From an uncultured Roseburia sp. (lineage in GTDB: Bacteria > Bacillota > Clostridia > Lachnospirales > Lachnospiraceae), in the NCBI GenBank assembly GCA_900542495.1, contig UQNW01000006.1:1-64000 (forward strand): a stretch of DNA of 64,000 nt, in the 5' to 3' direction. The position numbers and the translations under genes were made by a program. Of this stretch, positions 43,530-53,090 are shown piece by piece. The notes under the pieces were generated by a model. The model saw nothing but the letters and a program-made list of their open reading frames with translations. It had not been told where the DNA came from and searched no databases. Each line of letters begins with the position of its first letter. The stretch's first letter is position 1.

Positions 43530-43560
43530 CTTGACAAAGTCAAGTATTGGTTTTATACTG
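43530..43560 (+). promoter_or_regulatory. marR promoter with MarR-type operator
   Basis: TTGACA (43532-43537), 17 bases and TATACT (43555-43560) form a strong promoter. The -35 is inside a perfect palindrome, acttgac-aaa-gtcaagt (43530-43546), a typical MarR binding site. It suggests that the regulator represses its own operon. Confidence 0.75.
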
Positions 43561-43634
43561 TGTGCAGTTGGAAACGTAAATACTCAGTTTTCGATATGAA
43601 AATTGGATTTCGCTTTGCGATGTAAGGAGGATTT

Positions 43635-44045
43635 ATGCTAATATCAACTCTTTCCTACTATACAACTGAACTATATAAAGAATTTGCTGCTTACACAACA
43701 GAAAAGCTCCATGAGTTAGGTCTTAACTTTGGTCAGATGTACTTTATCATTTATGTGGGCAAACATCCTGAGTGTACCCCATCAGAACTGACCAGCGCCT
43801 TAAAACTGGACTGGGGACATTCGCAGCGCTCCGTTGCGAAACTTGCAGAAGATGGTTTTCTGATCAAAGAAAAGAAATCCGGCCGCAGTTACCGGTTAAC
43901 CTTAACCCCTCTTGGGAAACAGGCTTTTGATGTCTGCCATCAGGTACTTTTCGACTGGGATGCCACCAAATTGACCGGTCTTACCAATGAGGAGCAGCAG
44001 CTCCTTTTAAATCTGTTGTGTAAAATATCAATTCAGAAAGTGTGA
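43635..44045 (+). CDS. MarR-family regulator
   Basis: A 136-residue winged-helix MarR protein with the TPSELTSALKLDWGHSQRSVAKLAEDGFL recognition region and the wing KKSGRSYRLTLTPLGKQAF, typical of the family. It is encoded directly in front of the flavin oxidoreductase gene (4-base gap) and likely controls that operon through the palindrome over the promoter. The inducer is unknown, but such pairs usually respond to reactive or aromatic compounds. Confidence 0.9.
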   Translation: MLISTLSYYTTELYKEFAAYTTEKLHELGLNFGQMYFIIYVGKHPECTPSELTSALKLDWGHSQRSVAKLAEDGFLIKEKKSGRSYRLTLTPLGKQAFDVCHQVLFDWDATKLTGLTNEEQQLLLNLLCKISIQKV

Positions 44046-44049
44046 GATT

Positions 44050-45150
44050 ATGTACGAAACAATTCAGACTCCCTTCAATTATGGAGGATTAACCTTAAAA
44101 AACCGCATTATTTTTGCCCCTACAACATTCGGTTTATCGGATGAAGATTACTTTGAAAAAATACGCCGGATCGCAGCTGGCGGCTGCGCTATGATCATTG
44201 TCGGTGACGTTCCTGTTGGAAAAAGTCATTTTGGCAAATCTCTTTTCGATAAAAAAGGCTTTGCCTTTTACCAGAAAGTAATTGAGATTGCACACAGCAA
44301 TGACTGTAAAGTATGCGCCCAGCTTCATCAGTCCGATTCCAATATCAAAGCCATGTTAAAATATGTTCCGGGCGTGCTCACAAAACGGATCAGCATGCAG
44401 GAGCTCCGCCCTCTTCTAAATAATGAGGTTGCTCCATATATTACGAATATGCCACACAAAAAAGTAAAAGAGATCACCTCTGCTTTCGGCACTGCCGCTG
44501 TTCTCGCCAAAAAAGCAGGATTTGATATGATCCAGATCCACGGTGACCGTATGTGCGGAAGTTTCAGTTCTTCCATTTACAATCACCGCACTGATGAATA
44601 CGGCGGAACTGCCGAAAACCGTGCCCGTTTTGCAGTGGAGGCTGTTTCTGCTGTCCGCAAAAAACTGCCGGATATGCCAATCGATTACAAGCTTGCCGTC
44701 CGTCAGGAGAATCCGCACTACGGAAATGCAGGTGTTGTGGAGGATGAGCTGAAGATATTTGTTCCAATGCTTGAAAAAGCAGGCGTTACAAGCTTCCATG
44801 TCACACTCGCAAATCACTCTGACCTTGAAAATACAATTCCACCAAAGAGTCACCCATATTTCGGTGAACCGGGCTGTTTCTTAAAATTCTGTGACGAAGT
44901 AAGACAGTACACCAGTCTTCCGATCTGTGGTGTCGGCGGACTTACCGATCCTGATTTTGTGGAAAAACAGCTTGCCGATGACCGCATCCAGTGTGCAGCC
45001 ATGAGCCGCCAGTTGTTAGCTGATCCTGACTGGGTTAACAAGCTGAAAAATAATCAGGCAGATCAGATCCACCGCTGCGTCCGCTGTAACAAGAAATGTC
45101 TTGGCGGACTGATGCAGCATCAGGGAACACACTGTATTTATGAGAAATAA
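44050..45150 (+). CDS. FMN-dependent oxidoreductase (old yellow enzyme/enoate reductase type)
   Basis: The 366-residue protein is the TIM-barrel FMN domain of the OYE/2,4-dienoyl-CoA and enoate reductase family: LKNRIIFAPTTFG start, VCAQLHQSDSN, SSIYNHRTDEYGG and GGLTDPDF. The C-terminus has C-x2-C-x3-C in CVRCNKKC followed by a later Cys, the iron-sulphur motif of larger enoate reductases. The FAD/NAD domain of those ~640-residue enzymes is missing without sign of a frameshift; the protein seems to be a short version. It follows marR and ends before a strong terminator. Confidence 0.85.
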   Translation: MYETIQTPFNYGGLTLKNRIIFAPTTFGLSDEDYFEKIRRIAAGGCAMIIVGDVPVGKSHFGKSLFDKKGFAFYQKVIEIAHSNDCKVCAQLHQSDSNIKAMLKYVPGVLTKRISMQELRPLLNNEVAPYITNMPHKKVKEITSAFGTAAVLAKKAGFDMIQIHGDRMCGSFSSSIYNHRTDEYGGTAENRARFAVEAVSAVRKKLPDMPIDYKLAVRQENPHYGNAGVVEDELKIFVPMLEKAGVTSFHVTLANHSDLENTIPPKSHPYFGEPGCFLKFCDEVRQYTSLPICGVGGLTDPDFVEKQLADDRIQCAAMSRQLLADPDWVNKLKNNQADQIHRCVRCNKKCLGGLMQHQGTHCIYEK

Positions 45151-45208
45151 GAAACGAGCTATATAATTATCATAGGTATTGTTATTTAATTGCATAATTA
45201 ATTATACA

Positions 45209-45250
45209 GAAAAATCGCTCAGACCTCTCACGGTCTGGGCGATTTTTCTG
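45209..45250. terminator. Bidirectional terminator between oxidoreductase and serS
   Basis: agaaaaatcgctcagacc (45209-45226) pairs with ggtctgggcgatttttct (45233-45250) with flanking A- and T-runs, a near-perfect 18-bp stem. It can end transcripts on both strands. Confidence 0.9.
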
Positions 45251-45295
45251 TTAGGGGATTGTTTACAACCTCTTTCTTATTTCTCCGAAATTTTA

Positions 45296-46585
45296 TTAGT
45301 GTTTTGGAACGATTTTCTCAATTCCACCCATGTATGGCTGAAGTGCTTTTGGAATGTTGACACTTCCGTCTTCATTTAAGTTGTTCTCTAAGAATGCGAT
45401 CAGCATACGTGGTGGAGCAACTACTGTGTTGTTTAAGGTGTGAGCAAAATACTTGTTTCCATCTTTTCCTTTTACACGGATTTTAAGACGTCTTGCCTGT
45501 GCATCACCTAAGTTAGAGCAACTTCCTACTTCAAAGTATTTCTTCTGTCTTGGAGACCATGCCTCTACGTCACAGGATTTTACTTTTAAGTCAGCTAAGT
45601 CACCGGAGCAACACTCTAAGGTACGAACCGGAATATCTAAGCTGCGGAATAAATCTACGGTGTTCTGCCATAATTTATCATACCATACTTTGGATTCTTC
45701 CGGTTTGCAGACAACGATCATTTCCTGTTTTTCAAACTGGTGGATACGGTATACACCACGTTCCTCGATACCATGTGCTCCCTTTTCTTTACGGAAACAT
45801 GGAGAGTAAGAGGTAAGTGTGTATGGTAACTTTTCTTCGTCATTGATTGTATCGATGAATTTACCGATCATGGAATGTTCAGAAGTACCGATCAGGTAAA
45901 GGTCTTCTCCCTCGATCTTATACATCATGGCATCCATTTCATCAAAACTCATAACACCTGTTACAACGTTGCTTCGGATCATGAAAGGTGGTACACAGTA
46001 AGTAAATCCACGGTCGATCATGAAATCTCTCGCATAGGAGATTACTGCAGAGTGGATTCTTGCGATGTCACCCATTAAGTAGTAGAAACCATTTCCTGCA
46101 ACTTTTCCTGCTGCATCAAGATCAATACCGTCAAAACGCTCCATAATATCCGTATGATATGGAATTTCAAAATCAGGAACAACCGGCTCGCCGAATTTTT
46201 CAATCTCAACGTTGCAGCTGTCATCTTTTCCGATTGGAACTGACGGATCGATGATGTTTGGAATTGTCATCATGATCTTGGTTACTTTTTCCTGTAACTC
46301 TTTCTCTGCTTCCTCTAACTCAGCAAGACGGGCTGCATTGGCGCTTACCTGTGCTTTTACTGCTTCTGCTTCTTCCTTCCTGCCCTGTCCCATTAACTGT
46401 CCGATCTGTTTGGATAAGGTGTTACGGCTTGCGCGAAGCTCATCTGCCTCTTTCTGTGTTGCTCTTGCTTTCGCATCTAATTCAATTACCTCGTCTACTA
46501 ATGGTAATTTCTGATCCTGAAATTTGTTCTTAATGTTCTGTTTTACGATTTCCGGATTCTCTCTTAAAAATTTTAAATCAATCAT
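45296..46585 (-). CDS. serS: Seryl-tRNA synthetase
   Basis: The 429-residue class II enzyme charges tRNA-Ser. It has the long N-terminal coiled-coil arm (residues ~25-105, KARATQKEADELRASRNTL and EELEEAEKELQEK) that grips the tRNA, then motif 2 PCFRKEKGAHG-EERGVYRIHQFEK and motif 3 TLNNTVVAPPRMLIAFLEN. It is controlled by the upstream serine T-box. The start at 46585 follows aggag (gcttagaac type spacing). Confidence 0.97.
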   Translation of the reverse strand: MIDLKFLRENPEIVKQNIKNKFQDQKLPLVDEVIELDAKARATQKEADELRASRNTLSKQIGQLMGQGRKEEAEAVKAQVSANAARLAELEEAEKELQEKVTKIMMTIPNIIDPSVPIGKDDSCNVEIEKFGEPVVPDFEIPYHTDIMERFDGIDLDAAGKVAGNGFYYLMGDIARIHSAVISYARDFMIDRGFTYCVPPFMIRSNVVTGVMSFDEMDAMMYKIEGEDLYLIGTSEHSMIGKFIDTINDEEKLPYTLTSYSPCFRKEKGAHGIEERGVYRIHQFEKQEMIVVCKPEESKVWYDKLWQNTVDLFRSLDIPVRTLECCSGDLADLKVKSCDVEAWSPRQKKYFEVGSCSNLGDAQARRLKIRVKGKDGNKYFAHTLNNTVVAPPRMLIAFLENNLNEDGSVNIPKALQPYMGGIEKIVPKH

Positions 46586-46628
46586 TGTTCTAAGCTCCTT
46601 TTTCTTCTGATTGTTTTAGATAACACAA

Positions 46629-46893
46629 AAGCCTTCCGCCCCTGTGCCAAAACACATGGGACGAAAGGCTGTCTCTTACACAAGCATTCCGCGTTGCCAC
46701 CCATATTGCCAGAAACAATCACTCCACATGAAACTGAATCTGACCTCTCAAACGTACGATACAGGGTACGAACCTCGTGACTTTCATCACCGGCTCTGAA
46801 AGTGGAAAGACCTTACTCACTGCACCGGTTCGCACCTGCCACCGGCTCTCTGAAACAGCTTTGCGATCGTAGCTTTCGTCACTGCCAATTTCT
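46629..46893 (-). promoter_or_regulatory. Serine T-box riboswitch with terminator
   Basis: Between its promoter and serS the minus strand carries a long stem I with an AGTGA-type bulge, a probable TCC specifier in tcttTCCact, the T-box atatgggtggcaacgcgg (46690-46707) and a terminator agcctttcgtccc...ggggcggaaggct plus T-run (46629-46670). TCC is a serine codon, which fits serS. The T-box motif and terminator are certain; the exact specifier position is my best reading. Confidence 0.88.
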
Positions 46894-46899
46894 TCCGAC

Positions 46900-46928
46900 A
46901 TTATACCCTCATTATCCGCAAAATGCAA
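46900..46928 (-). promoter_or_regulatory. Promoter of serS leader
   Basis: On the minus strand TTGCAT (46923-46928), 17 bases and TATAAT (46900-46905) lie right before the T-box leader and form a good sigma-A promoter. Confidence 0.75.
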
Positions 46929-46970
46929 CCACTTTATACCTGATTTTTCGAAATAAGCGACTTTAAGCGT

Positions 46971-48218
46971 TCATCTTTTTGCTGTGTCTGCTTCATCTTC
47001 CGCGATCCAGTCTGCCAGCTGGTGTGCCCGCCTGATCCATGTGTGTTTTTCTTCTACCACAGGTGTACCCTGCCTTACGATTTCTTCCAGACGTGCGTTA
47101 TCCTGCAACAGATTCTGCACCAGTTCCGGCAATTTCTCTATATGCGCAAGATCATAATAACAGACACCCTGTCCTTCTTTTAACTCCTCACAAAGATACC
47201 TGCTCGTATCCGTCACACAGACCGTTCCATTTAAAATGGAATTAAATACGCGGTCATGTGTGCCGTCTTTAAACCACGGCATCACATTTAAAGAAAGCTT
47301 TGATGCAGCGATCGCTCTCAGGCACTCCTCCGACGTTGTCTGCGGGTGCTGTATCATGTTTTCCGGATGCGCACAGGAAAGCTCATCCCAGCCTTTTCCA
47401 AACACATCCACTTTAATCCCTGCATCCGTCAACACTTTTACCGCTTCCCCGCGCCAGTAATTCCGCACATAAATATCAATAAAGATCATGCGGTGCAGCG
47501 CCATGCGGAGATCCTGATAGGTATTCTCTCCCATTTCACGCTCGCAGTGTTCCAACGCCACTTCCTCTACCGTCCGCCACGGATGCACAATGATGTCGTC
47601 AATAATCCCCTGATAAAAAGCAGCGTATTCATCATTGATCCAGTGAATGTACGGTTCGCAGAAAGAAGTTGGGGTAAAATTTCCTGTCATAACAACATTA
47701 TATTTCTTCTCTGCCGTCTCATCCGGCAAACATTTTTCGAATAGTTCATCCTCATTTTTTTCTGTGCCGTATGGTTTACATAATTCTTCCAACCTGCTAC
47801 CTGCAAGCGGAAGAAATCCACGGTGCGTAAACTCCGGATAAAAATGCTTAAAATACGTTTCATGCAGTCTGTCAATGCTGATATGATAATATTTTTTCGG
47901 GAGATCTGCCAGCCGCTCATGATAATAATACGGATGATCTACCGCAATGTTATAGCACGGGATTCCATATTCATCCCAGACATAGCCGATTCCTTCCTTA
48001 TAAACTCCTGCCTCTTTTTCCAGTCCTTCAAAATTAAAGGTCACAAGAACCGTTTCCCCAGGCTTTACAAATTTGCGGAGTTTTTTTGCACTGTTCATCT
48101 CGTCCTCTAAATCAAAATAGAACACGCTATATCCCATGCGCTTCCACTCGCTTCCCATTTGTATGGAAAAGTAGGCAAGTGTCTCTACACCGCCAACAAA
48201 TAAAACGATTTTTTTCAT
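46971..48218 (-). CDS. Glycosyltransferase, CgeB-like
   Basis: This 415-residue soluble protein has the two-Rossmann GT-B layout with a C-terminal CgeB-like domain: FVGGVETLAYFSIQMG at the N-terminus, VDVFGKGWDELSC near residue 270, and NVMPWFKDGTHDRVFNSILNGTVCVTDTS, which in this family contains the nucleotide-sugar-binding Glu/Asp region. It is the last gene, 27 bases after a MacB-like gene, of an operon with adaptor, permease and binding-protein genes. It could modify a lipid or peptide cargo of that system, or just be transcribed with it. Confidence 0.75.
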   Translation of the reverse strand: MKKIVLFVGGVETLAYFSIQMGSEWKRMGYSVFYFDLEDEMNSAKKLRKFVKPGETVLVTFNFEGLEKEAGVYKEGIGYVWDEYGIPCYNIAVDHPYYYHERLADLPKKYYHISIDRLHETYFKHFYPEFTHRGFLPLAGSRLEELCKPYGTEKNEDELFEKCLPDETAEKKYNVVMTGNFTPTSFCEPYIHWINDEYAAFYQGIIDDIIVHPWRTVEEVALEHCEREMGENTYQDLRMALHRMIFIDIYVRNYWRGEAVKVLTDAGIKVDVFGKGWDELSCAHPENMIQHPQTTSEECLRAIAASKLSLNVMPWFKDGTHDRVFNSILNGTVCVTDTSRYLCEELKEGQGVCYYDLAHIEKLPELVQNLLQDNARLEEIVRQGTPVVEEKHTWIRRAHQLADWIAEDEADTAKR

Positions 48219-48245
48219 AAATATTTTAACAGTTTTACTGCTCCT

Positions 48246-49430
48246 TCATTTTTTATGAAATATTTTTTCCCTGGAAAAATCCGGTTTCTTTGCTTTTTTG
48301 ATCCAGATTACAAGCTGTTTAAAAAACAGTTTCATACCGTGAAACATTTTTTGCCTGATTTCTGTCTTATGCTTCCACAGCCAGTATATTCTTCCTGCCA
48401 CAAAAATGACCGGGTAGATCAGACATAACAGTTCGAGCACTAAAAGCAGCACTGCAACATCCTCATAGGCTCTCGCCCGGTTTTCCCAATACGGAAAAAC
48501 AATATTCTTTGTATTCATCGAACGGATTCCAAAATTTCTTAAGATAGAAAAACGGTTGACCAGTCCGAATCTGGAAGAATTTTCAACGATCTCGTAACTG
48601 TTTTCATCCAGCCCCAGTGCTTTTTTTAATGCATTCAGACCGAATTTCTGTACCGGATTTTTAATTAATAATTCATAGGTATCCAGTGTCGTAACATCGG
48701 TCTGATCATAACCTGCACTTTTGACTGCTGTGCTGCTTCCTGTGGTAGATGAGGTCGCACTGGCTGTTGTCCCGGCTATGCTATCCATACTGCTCATCTG
48801 GCTTGACGTTCCGGTCAGAATCTGATAAGAAACATAAACCGTTGCAGCCTCCTCATCTGCTGCCTCGCTGAAATATCCTTTATCACTTTTTACCACACCA
48901 CGCACCGGATACTGCACGCCATTGATCTCCACGTACATGCCGGAAACATTGTTAGATCCGAATAACTGCCATGCAACATTTTCATCAATGATCACACCAT
49001 CGGCATTGAGATCATCTCCGGCAAAATAATTTCCAGACAATAATTTCAACGGATGAAATGTGAAAAAATCACCTCCGACTCCGAAAGCACGCGCCGTGAT
49101 CGATGAGCGGTCTGAATAGATTGTAAGCCGCCCCTGTGTGCTGTAACAGTCTACCATCGTTCTTCCGTTTTCATCTGACGTGTCTTCGGATGCCTCCGCA
49201 AGCGCAGTTTTTAATTTCTGTTCGATCTGAACCACATAATCTTCTGTAACCGCTGCATCTTTGGAAAAAAAGCAGGAAACCTGTGCATAGCTTTCCTTTG
49301 CCGACCACTCTGACGCAATCTGCTGTGTAGAAAGCTGGCTGCTAAGTGCCCGCTCCACACATCCGAAAAGAATGGCAGCACATATCATCAGCACTAATAG
49401 AAGTATTTTTCTGTACTGCTTCACCTTCAT
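48246..49430 (-). CDS. MacB-periplasmic-core-like protein with only two helices
   Basis: A 394-residue protein: N-terminal helix (about residues 9-25), an extracellular domain like the MacB periplasmic core (AFGVGGDFFTFHPLKLLSGNYF, VIIDENVAWQLFGSNNVSGM, VRGVVKSD) and one hydrophobic segment near the C-terminus (about 330-352) followed by a very basic tail. A normal MacB/FtsX permease has four helices with three at the C-terminus, so this protein lacks the usual membrane domain. No ATPase is next to it. It follows a HlyD-like adaptor by 17 bases, a pairing reminiscent of MacA-MacB. Confidence 0.7.
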   Translation of the reverse strand: MKVKQYRKILLLVLMICAAILFGCVERALSSQLSTQQIASEWSAKESYAQVSCFFSKDAAVTEDYVVQIEQKLKTALAEASEDTSDENGRTMVDCYSTQGRLTIYSDRSSITARAFGVGGDFFTFHPLKLLSGNYFAGDDLNADGVIIDENVAWQLFGSNNVSGMYVEINGVQYPVRGVVKSDKGYFSEAADEEAATVYVSYQILTGTSSQMSSMDSIAGTTASATSSTTGSSTAVKSAGYDQTDVTTLDTYELLIKNPVQKFGLNALKKALGLDENSYEIVENSSRFGLVNRFSILRNFGIRSMNTKNIVFPYWENRARAYEDVAVLLLVLELLCLIYPVIFVAGRIYWLWKHKTEIRQKMFHGMKLFFKQLVIWIKKAKKPDFSREKIFHKK

Positions 49431-49447
49431 GTGTCATTCCTTTCTGC

Positions 49448-51256
49448 TTATTCTGATGCCAGACGTACCTGTTCATTCTCTTTGATCGGTTTTGTGGTTG
49501 TCGTGATCACGTACTCATAGCCTTCAAGTGCTCCGGTCACTGCCGATTTCGTATCGTCGGAAGTAATGACGTCCACATCCACACGTCTCGCATAATAACG
49601 GTTTCCAAGCGGCGTACTCTTTGACTCTATGATCAGAATGAATTTTCCATTGGAATCTTCCCGGATAGCACTCGTCGGCACGATCGTGTCATAGTTGGAA
49701 CTCTGTTCCCCGATAGACAGTGTATAGTTGTCTCCGACTGACACATCCCCTTTCATCTCACAGATGATAATACTGTTGGAGCGGTTCTGTGGATCTTTGC
49801 GGATGGCTGACACAACTGCGGAAACATCATTTCCGTACCAGTTATTCAGTATTTCCGCTGTATCTCCGACTCTGACCTTCTTTGCCTGATTTTCAGTCAC
49901 AGAAAACTGTAATACATAGGCTTTGTTTTCCGGCTGAATAGTCATCATGACATCGTTGGCGTTGACCGTAGTTCCTGCTGTCACTGCAATATCAGTAACA
50001 GTTCCTGATATTGGTGCTGTAATCTCCGTTCCGATGGATTTCGCCTGTAATTTTGCTACTTCTTCCTGAAGATCTGTCATTGTTTTATAGGCAGATGCAA
50101 TCGTCACCTCGCCACTGATCTTGTCTGTCACTTTTTTCTGGTCATTTGTCGCATTGGTCAATGCCGTGTTGGCGTCTGTCAATGCTGCCGTTGCGGTATT
50201 TAACTGTGCCTGCAGGTTATTGGCCTCTGCTGTGTTGGTTCCTGTCAGTTTTTTCACAGAAAGGTTGTAGTTTGCATTGCTCAATGCATTCTTGCTGTCT
50301 GTAGCTGCGGATTTGGCAGAATCGTAAGAGCCCTGGACTTTGTTTAAGTTCGCCTGACATGTGTTAAAGGTGGACTGGGCGGTATCAAGCTGGCGCTTTG
50401 CCTTGTTCATTGCACTGACACTTGCATCCAACGCAGTTTTGGCATTATCCCATGCAGTCTTTTTATCGTTGTCAGGCGTCTTATCATCTTTATAAGCTTT
50501 CTCTGCTTTATCACAATTGATCTGTGCTTCGTTCTTGAGTGCCACAGCCTCATCATACGCGCTCTGTGCGCTCTGCAAAGATGAAAGTGCCGTATCATAC
50601 GCACTCTTCACCGGCGTATAAGAAGCCTCTGCGTTTGTTAAATTATCCTGCGCCTCACTGTTCTTTTTATCCGCATCTAACACTGCCTTTTCCTCTGCAG
50701 TCGTGTCTGCCGTTGAGTTGCTGACCGCATCGATCTGTGCTTTGATCTTATCGACACTTGCCTGTGCAGCATCCACTGCCGCCTGCGCATCTTTCACTCT
50801 CTGATTTGCTGCTGCGATCTCATTTTGTTTCTGGGTGAGGCTTGATCCCTTTCCAGCCTCAATGCTCTGACGCTCTGCTACAGTGATCCCTGCGGTAAGC
50901 ACTGCGGATTCATAGGCTGCCTGTGCCTCGTTTAAACTCTTCTTTGCAGCATCTAACTCATCACTGTCTGTATCCTCTAAGGTAAACAGTAAATCTCCGG
51001 TTGCTACTTCCGCCTCCTTTTTCACGTTGACAGTTGCAATCTTTCTTGTCTGGTCAATCGTAACCGAATAGTTCTCACTCGCCTCGACTGCACCGCTTCC
51101 ACGTACTTTGGAAGTGATAGAACCACTCGTCACCTGCTGTGTGCTTACCTCCACAAGCGAATAATTCATAATCGTGTTGGAAAAAAAGGTAAGGATCAGC
51201 ATCACCAGTAAAAATATAATTGTGATATTCTTTATTTTATCTTTTCTATTTGCCAT
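49448..51256 (-). CDS. HlyD/MacA-like membrane-fusion adaptor with extended coiled coil
   Basis: This 602-residue protein has an N-terminal anchor (residues ~10-28), a lipoyl-like half (GAVEASENYSVTIDQTRKIATVNVKKEAEV), a very long coiled-coil arm (about residues 90-400) with many Ala/Lys/Gln repeats, the second lipoyl half (TEITAPISGTVTDIAVTAGTTV) and a beta-barrel end (VGDTAEIL, PTSAI). It matches periplasmic adaptors of efflux pumps, which Gram-positive MacA-like proteins resemble. The arm is unusually long for a monoderm. It lies between sugar-type permeases and the two-helix MacB-like protein. Confidence 0.85.
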   Translation of the reverse strand: MANRKDKIKNITIIFLLVMLILTFFSNTIMNYSLVEVSTQQVTSGSITSKVRGSGAVEASENYSVTIDQTRKIATVNVKKEAEVATGDLLFTLEDTDSDELDAAKKSLNEAQAAYESAVLTAGITVAERQSIEAGKGSSLTQKQNEIAAANQRVKDAQAAVDAAQASVDKIKAQIDAVSNSTADTTAEEKAVLDADKKNSEAQDNLTNAEASYTPVKSAYDTALSSLQSAQSAYDEAVALKNEAQINCDKAEKAYKDDKTPDNDKKTAWDNAKTALDASVSAMNKAKRQLDTAQSTFNTCQANLNKVQGSYDSAKSAATDSKNALSNANYNLSVKKLTGTNTAEANNLQAQLNTATAALTDANTALTNATNDQKKVTDKISGEVTIASAYKTMTDLQEEVAKLQAKSIGTEITAPISGTVTDIAVTAGTTVNANDVMMTIQPENKAYVLQFSVTENQAKKVRVGDTAEILNNWYGNDVSAVVSAIRKDPQNRSNSIIICEMKGDVSVGDNYTLSIGEQSSNYDTIVPTSAIREDSNGKFILIIESKSTPLGNRYYARRVDVDVITSDDTKSAVTGALEGYEYVITTTTKPIKENEQVRLASE

Positions 51257-51276
51257 CTTCTAAACTCTCCATTTTT

Positions 51277-52173
51277 CTATCCTTTGACACCGCCCTGATA
51301 AGCAATTCCTTCTACTAACTGGTCTTCTCCATATAAAAAGATCAAAAGGCTCGGAATCATATAAAAGGTTGCAACCGCAAATGCCAGTCCGACTTCCTGC
51401 GCATTGATCTTTGATAAAAAGATTGACAATGGGTATTTATCGGTATCCGAAAAAAACAAAAGCGGCTGCTCTACCATATTCCAGTAATCCATAAATACGA
51501 GGATCGCACAGGTTGTGATCACGCCCTTACAGATCGGGATACATATTTTTGTAAAAACCTGAAACTCATTCGCGCCGTCAATCTTCGCCGCCTCGATCAG
51601 AGGCACCGGTATACGCTTCATATACTTTGTGATCAGGTACACCGAAAACGGTGAAAAAATACCCGGAAGCCAGATACTCCAGTTCGTATTTAAAAGCTTC
51701 ATCCAGTTTAACACCAGATAGTTTGGCACCAGTGTTACCTGATACGGCATCATCATAAGGATCACATATGCAAAAAAGACGATTGCAGACATTTTTCCTT
51801 TTGTTCTGGTAAAACCGTATGCCGCGAGCACTGCCACCACAAGCTGGAATACTACGATCGGCACGACTAAAATAACGGAGTTCCAAAACTTCAAAAGATA
51901 GTCCGGACTTTTAAATAACACCGTCGCATACTGGGAAAATGTTACCATATCCGGGATAAATTTCAGATTCACCGTCTGGGAGATGTACTGCTTTCCTCCG
52001 GTATCCGTTTTCTGAAAAATAGAACCGTAATTGGAGGTAATTTCCGCTGCTGACATAAAAGAATTGCTGATAGTAAGAACAATCGGCATCAGAAAGATCA
52101 ATGCCGTCACCACCGCGATCACCGTCAGAAAAATGCGGATGCATAATTTCTTTCGTTCTGATTTCTTTTTCAT
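51277..52173 (-). CDS. Sugar-type ABC permease (MalG/MsmG-like)
   Basis: A 298-residue ABC importer permease of the MalG class with six helices and the EAA loop VPLIEAAKIDGANEFQVFTKICIPICK. I chose the start at 52173: ggagg precedes it and the ATGA overlaps the stop of the upstream permease gene. The partner permease, the binding protein and the adaptor are in the same operon, but no ATPase. It probably uses a shared ATPase (MsmK-like) encoded elsewhere, or forms part of an unusual complex. Confidence 0.88.
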   Translation of the reverse strand: MKKKSERKKLCIRIFLTVIAVVTALIFLMPIVLTISNSFMSAAEITSNYGSIFQKTDTGGKQYISQTVNLKFIPDMVTFSQYATVLFKSPDYLLKFWNSVILVVPIVVFQLVVAVLAAYGFTRTKGKMSAIVFFAYVILMMMPYQVTLVPNYLVLNWMKLLNTNWSIWLPGIFSPFSVYLITKYMKRIPVPLIEAAKIDGANEFQVFTKICIPICKGVITTCAILVFMDYWNMVEQPLLFFSDTDKYPLSIFLSKINAQEVGLAFAVATFYMIPSLLIFLYGEDQLVEGIAYQGGVKG

Positions 52174-53090
52174 TCTTCCTCCAAATCCTTTCCAAAATGA
52201 TGTTCCACCCAAAACAAAATTCCCATAATGACGATCATCACAAAGGACATATAAATTGCTGCCGTGGAAAGTTTCTGGTAATCTGCCGAAGCAAACGTAT
52301 TGTTCATATAATGCTGCAGCATGTAAAGTGCGCCATACGGATATTCTCCTGTCAGAAGATAAATCTCACGGAATACCTTAAACGAATTGATCATGGAAAG
52401 TATTGTCACAAACATGATCGTCGGTGATAGATACCGCAATTTTACATGTATAAAAATCTGCCAGCGGTTTGCCCCGTCTAACTCTGCTACTTCAATGATA
52501 TCCTTCGGGATATTTCCCATGGCAGATAAAAAGAGGATCATATTATATCCTAAGTTTTTCCATAAAAACAGGAGAATTACAACGAAAAGACCTGCGGATG
52601 ATTTCAGCCAGTCCACCTGCCCTCCGCCAAACTTCTGAACCGCCAGGTTCACAACGCCATTGTAATCAAAAAGCACCTGCCAGATCAGCACGATCGATGC
52701 TGTCGGCACCATAAGCGGTGTTAAAAAGCAGCTTCTAAGTTCGCTCTTAAGTGGAATCCCCGCATCCAGCAAAAATGCGAGTGTCATTCCCAGAATGACT
52801 GCAAGCGGTACTGCCACAATGGAAAAAAACAGAGTATTTCCTACCGCTGTGCGGAACGCTCCATTTTGAATGACATTGATATAATTCGTCAATCCAACGA
52901 ACTTCTTTGCCACCGGATTATTCACAAAGGAAAAATAGATCACTACAAGAAACGGGAGTACAAAAAAGACCAGTACTCCCAGAACGCTCGGTGCCAGGAA
53001 AGCTCCTGACACCAGCTTATGATTCAATAATTTATTCTGTTTTTTTGTAACTTTACCCGGAATACAATCCTTTTTCTTATTTTGTTTCAC
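52170..53090 (-). CDS. Sugar-type ABC permease (MalF/UgpA-like)
   Basis: A 306-residue permease with six helices and the EAA motif IPKDIIEVAELDGANRWQIFIHVKLRYLSP (here EVAELDGA) expected for docking an ATPase. The start overlaps the stop of the solute-binding gene by 14 bases and its stop overlaps the next permease, so the three are translationally coupled. It would form the heterodimeric pore with the MalG-like protein. Confidence 0.88.
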   Translation of the reverse strand: MKQNKKKDCIPGKVTKKQNKLLNHKLVSGAFLAPSVLGVLVFFVLPFLVVIYFSFVNNPVAKKFVGLTNYINVIQNGAFRTAVGNTLFFSIVAVPLAVILGMTLAFLLDAGIPLKSELRSCFLTPLMVPTASIVLIWQVLFDYNGVVNLAVQKFGGGQVDWLKSSAGLFVVILLFLWKNLGYNMILFLSAMGNIPKDIIEVAELDGANRWQIFIHVKLRYLSPTIMFVTILSMINSFKVFREIYLLTGEYPYGALYMLQHYMNNTFASADYQKLSTAAIYMSFVMIVIMGILFWVEHHFGKDLEEE

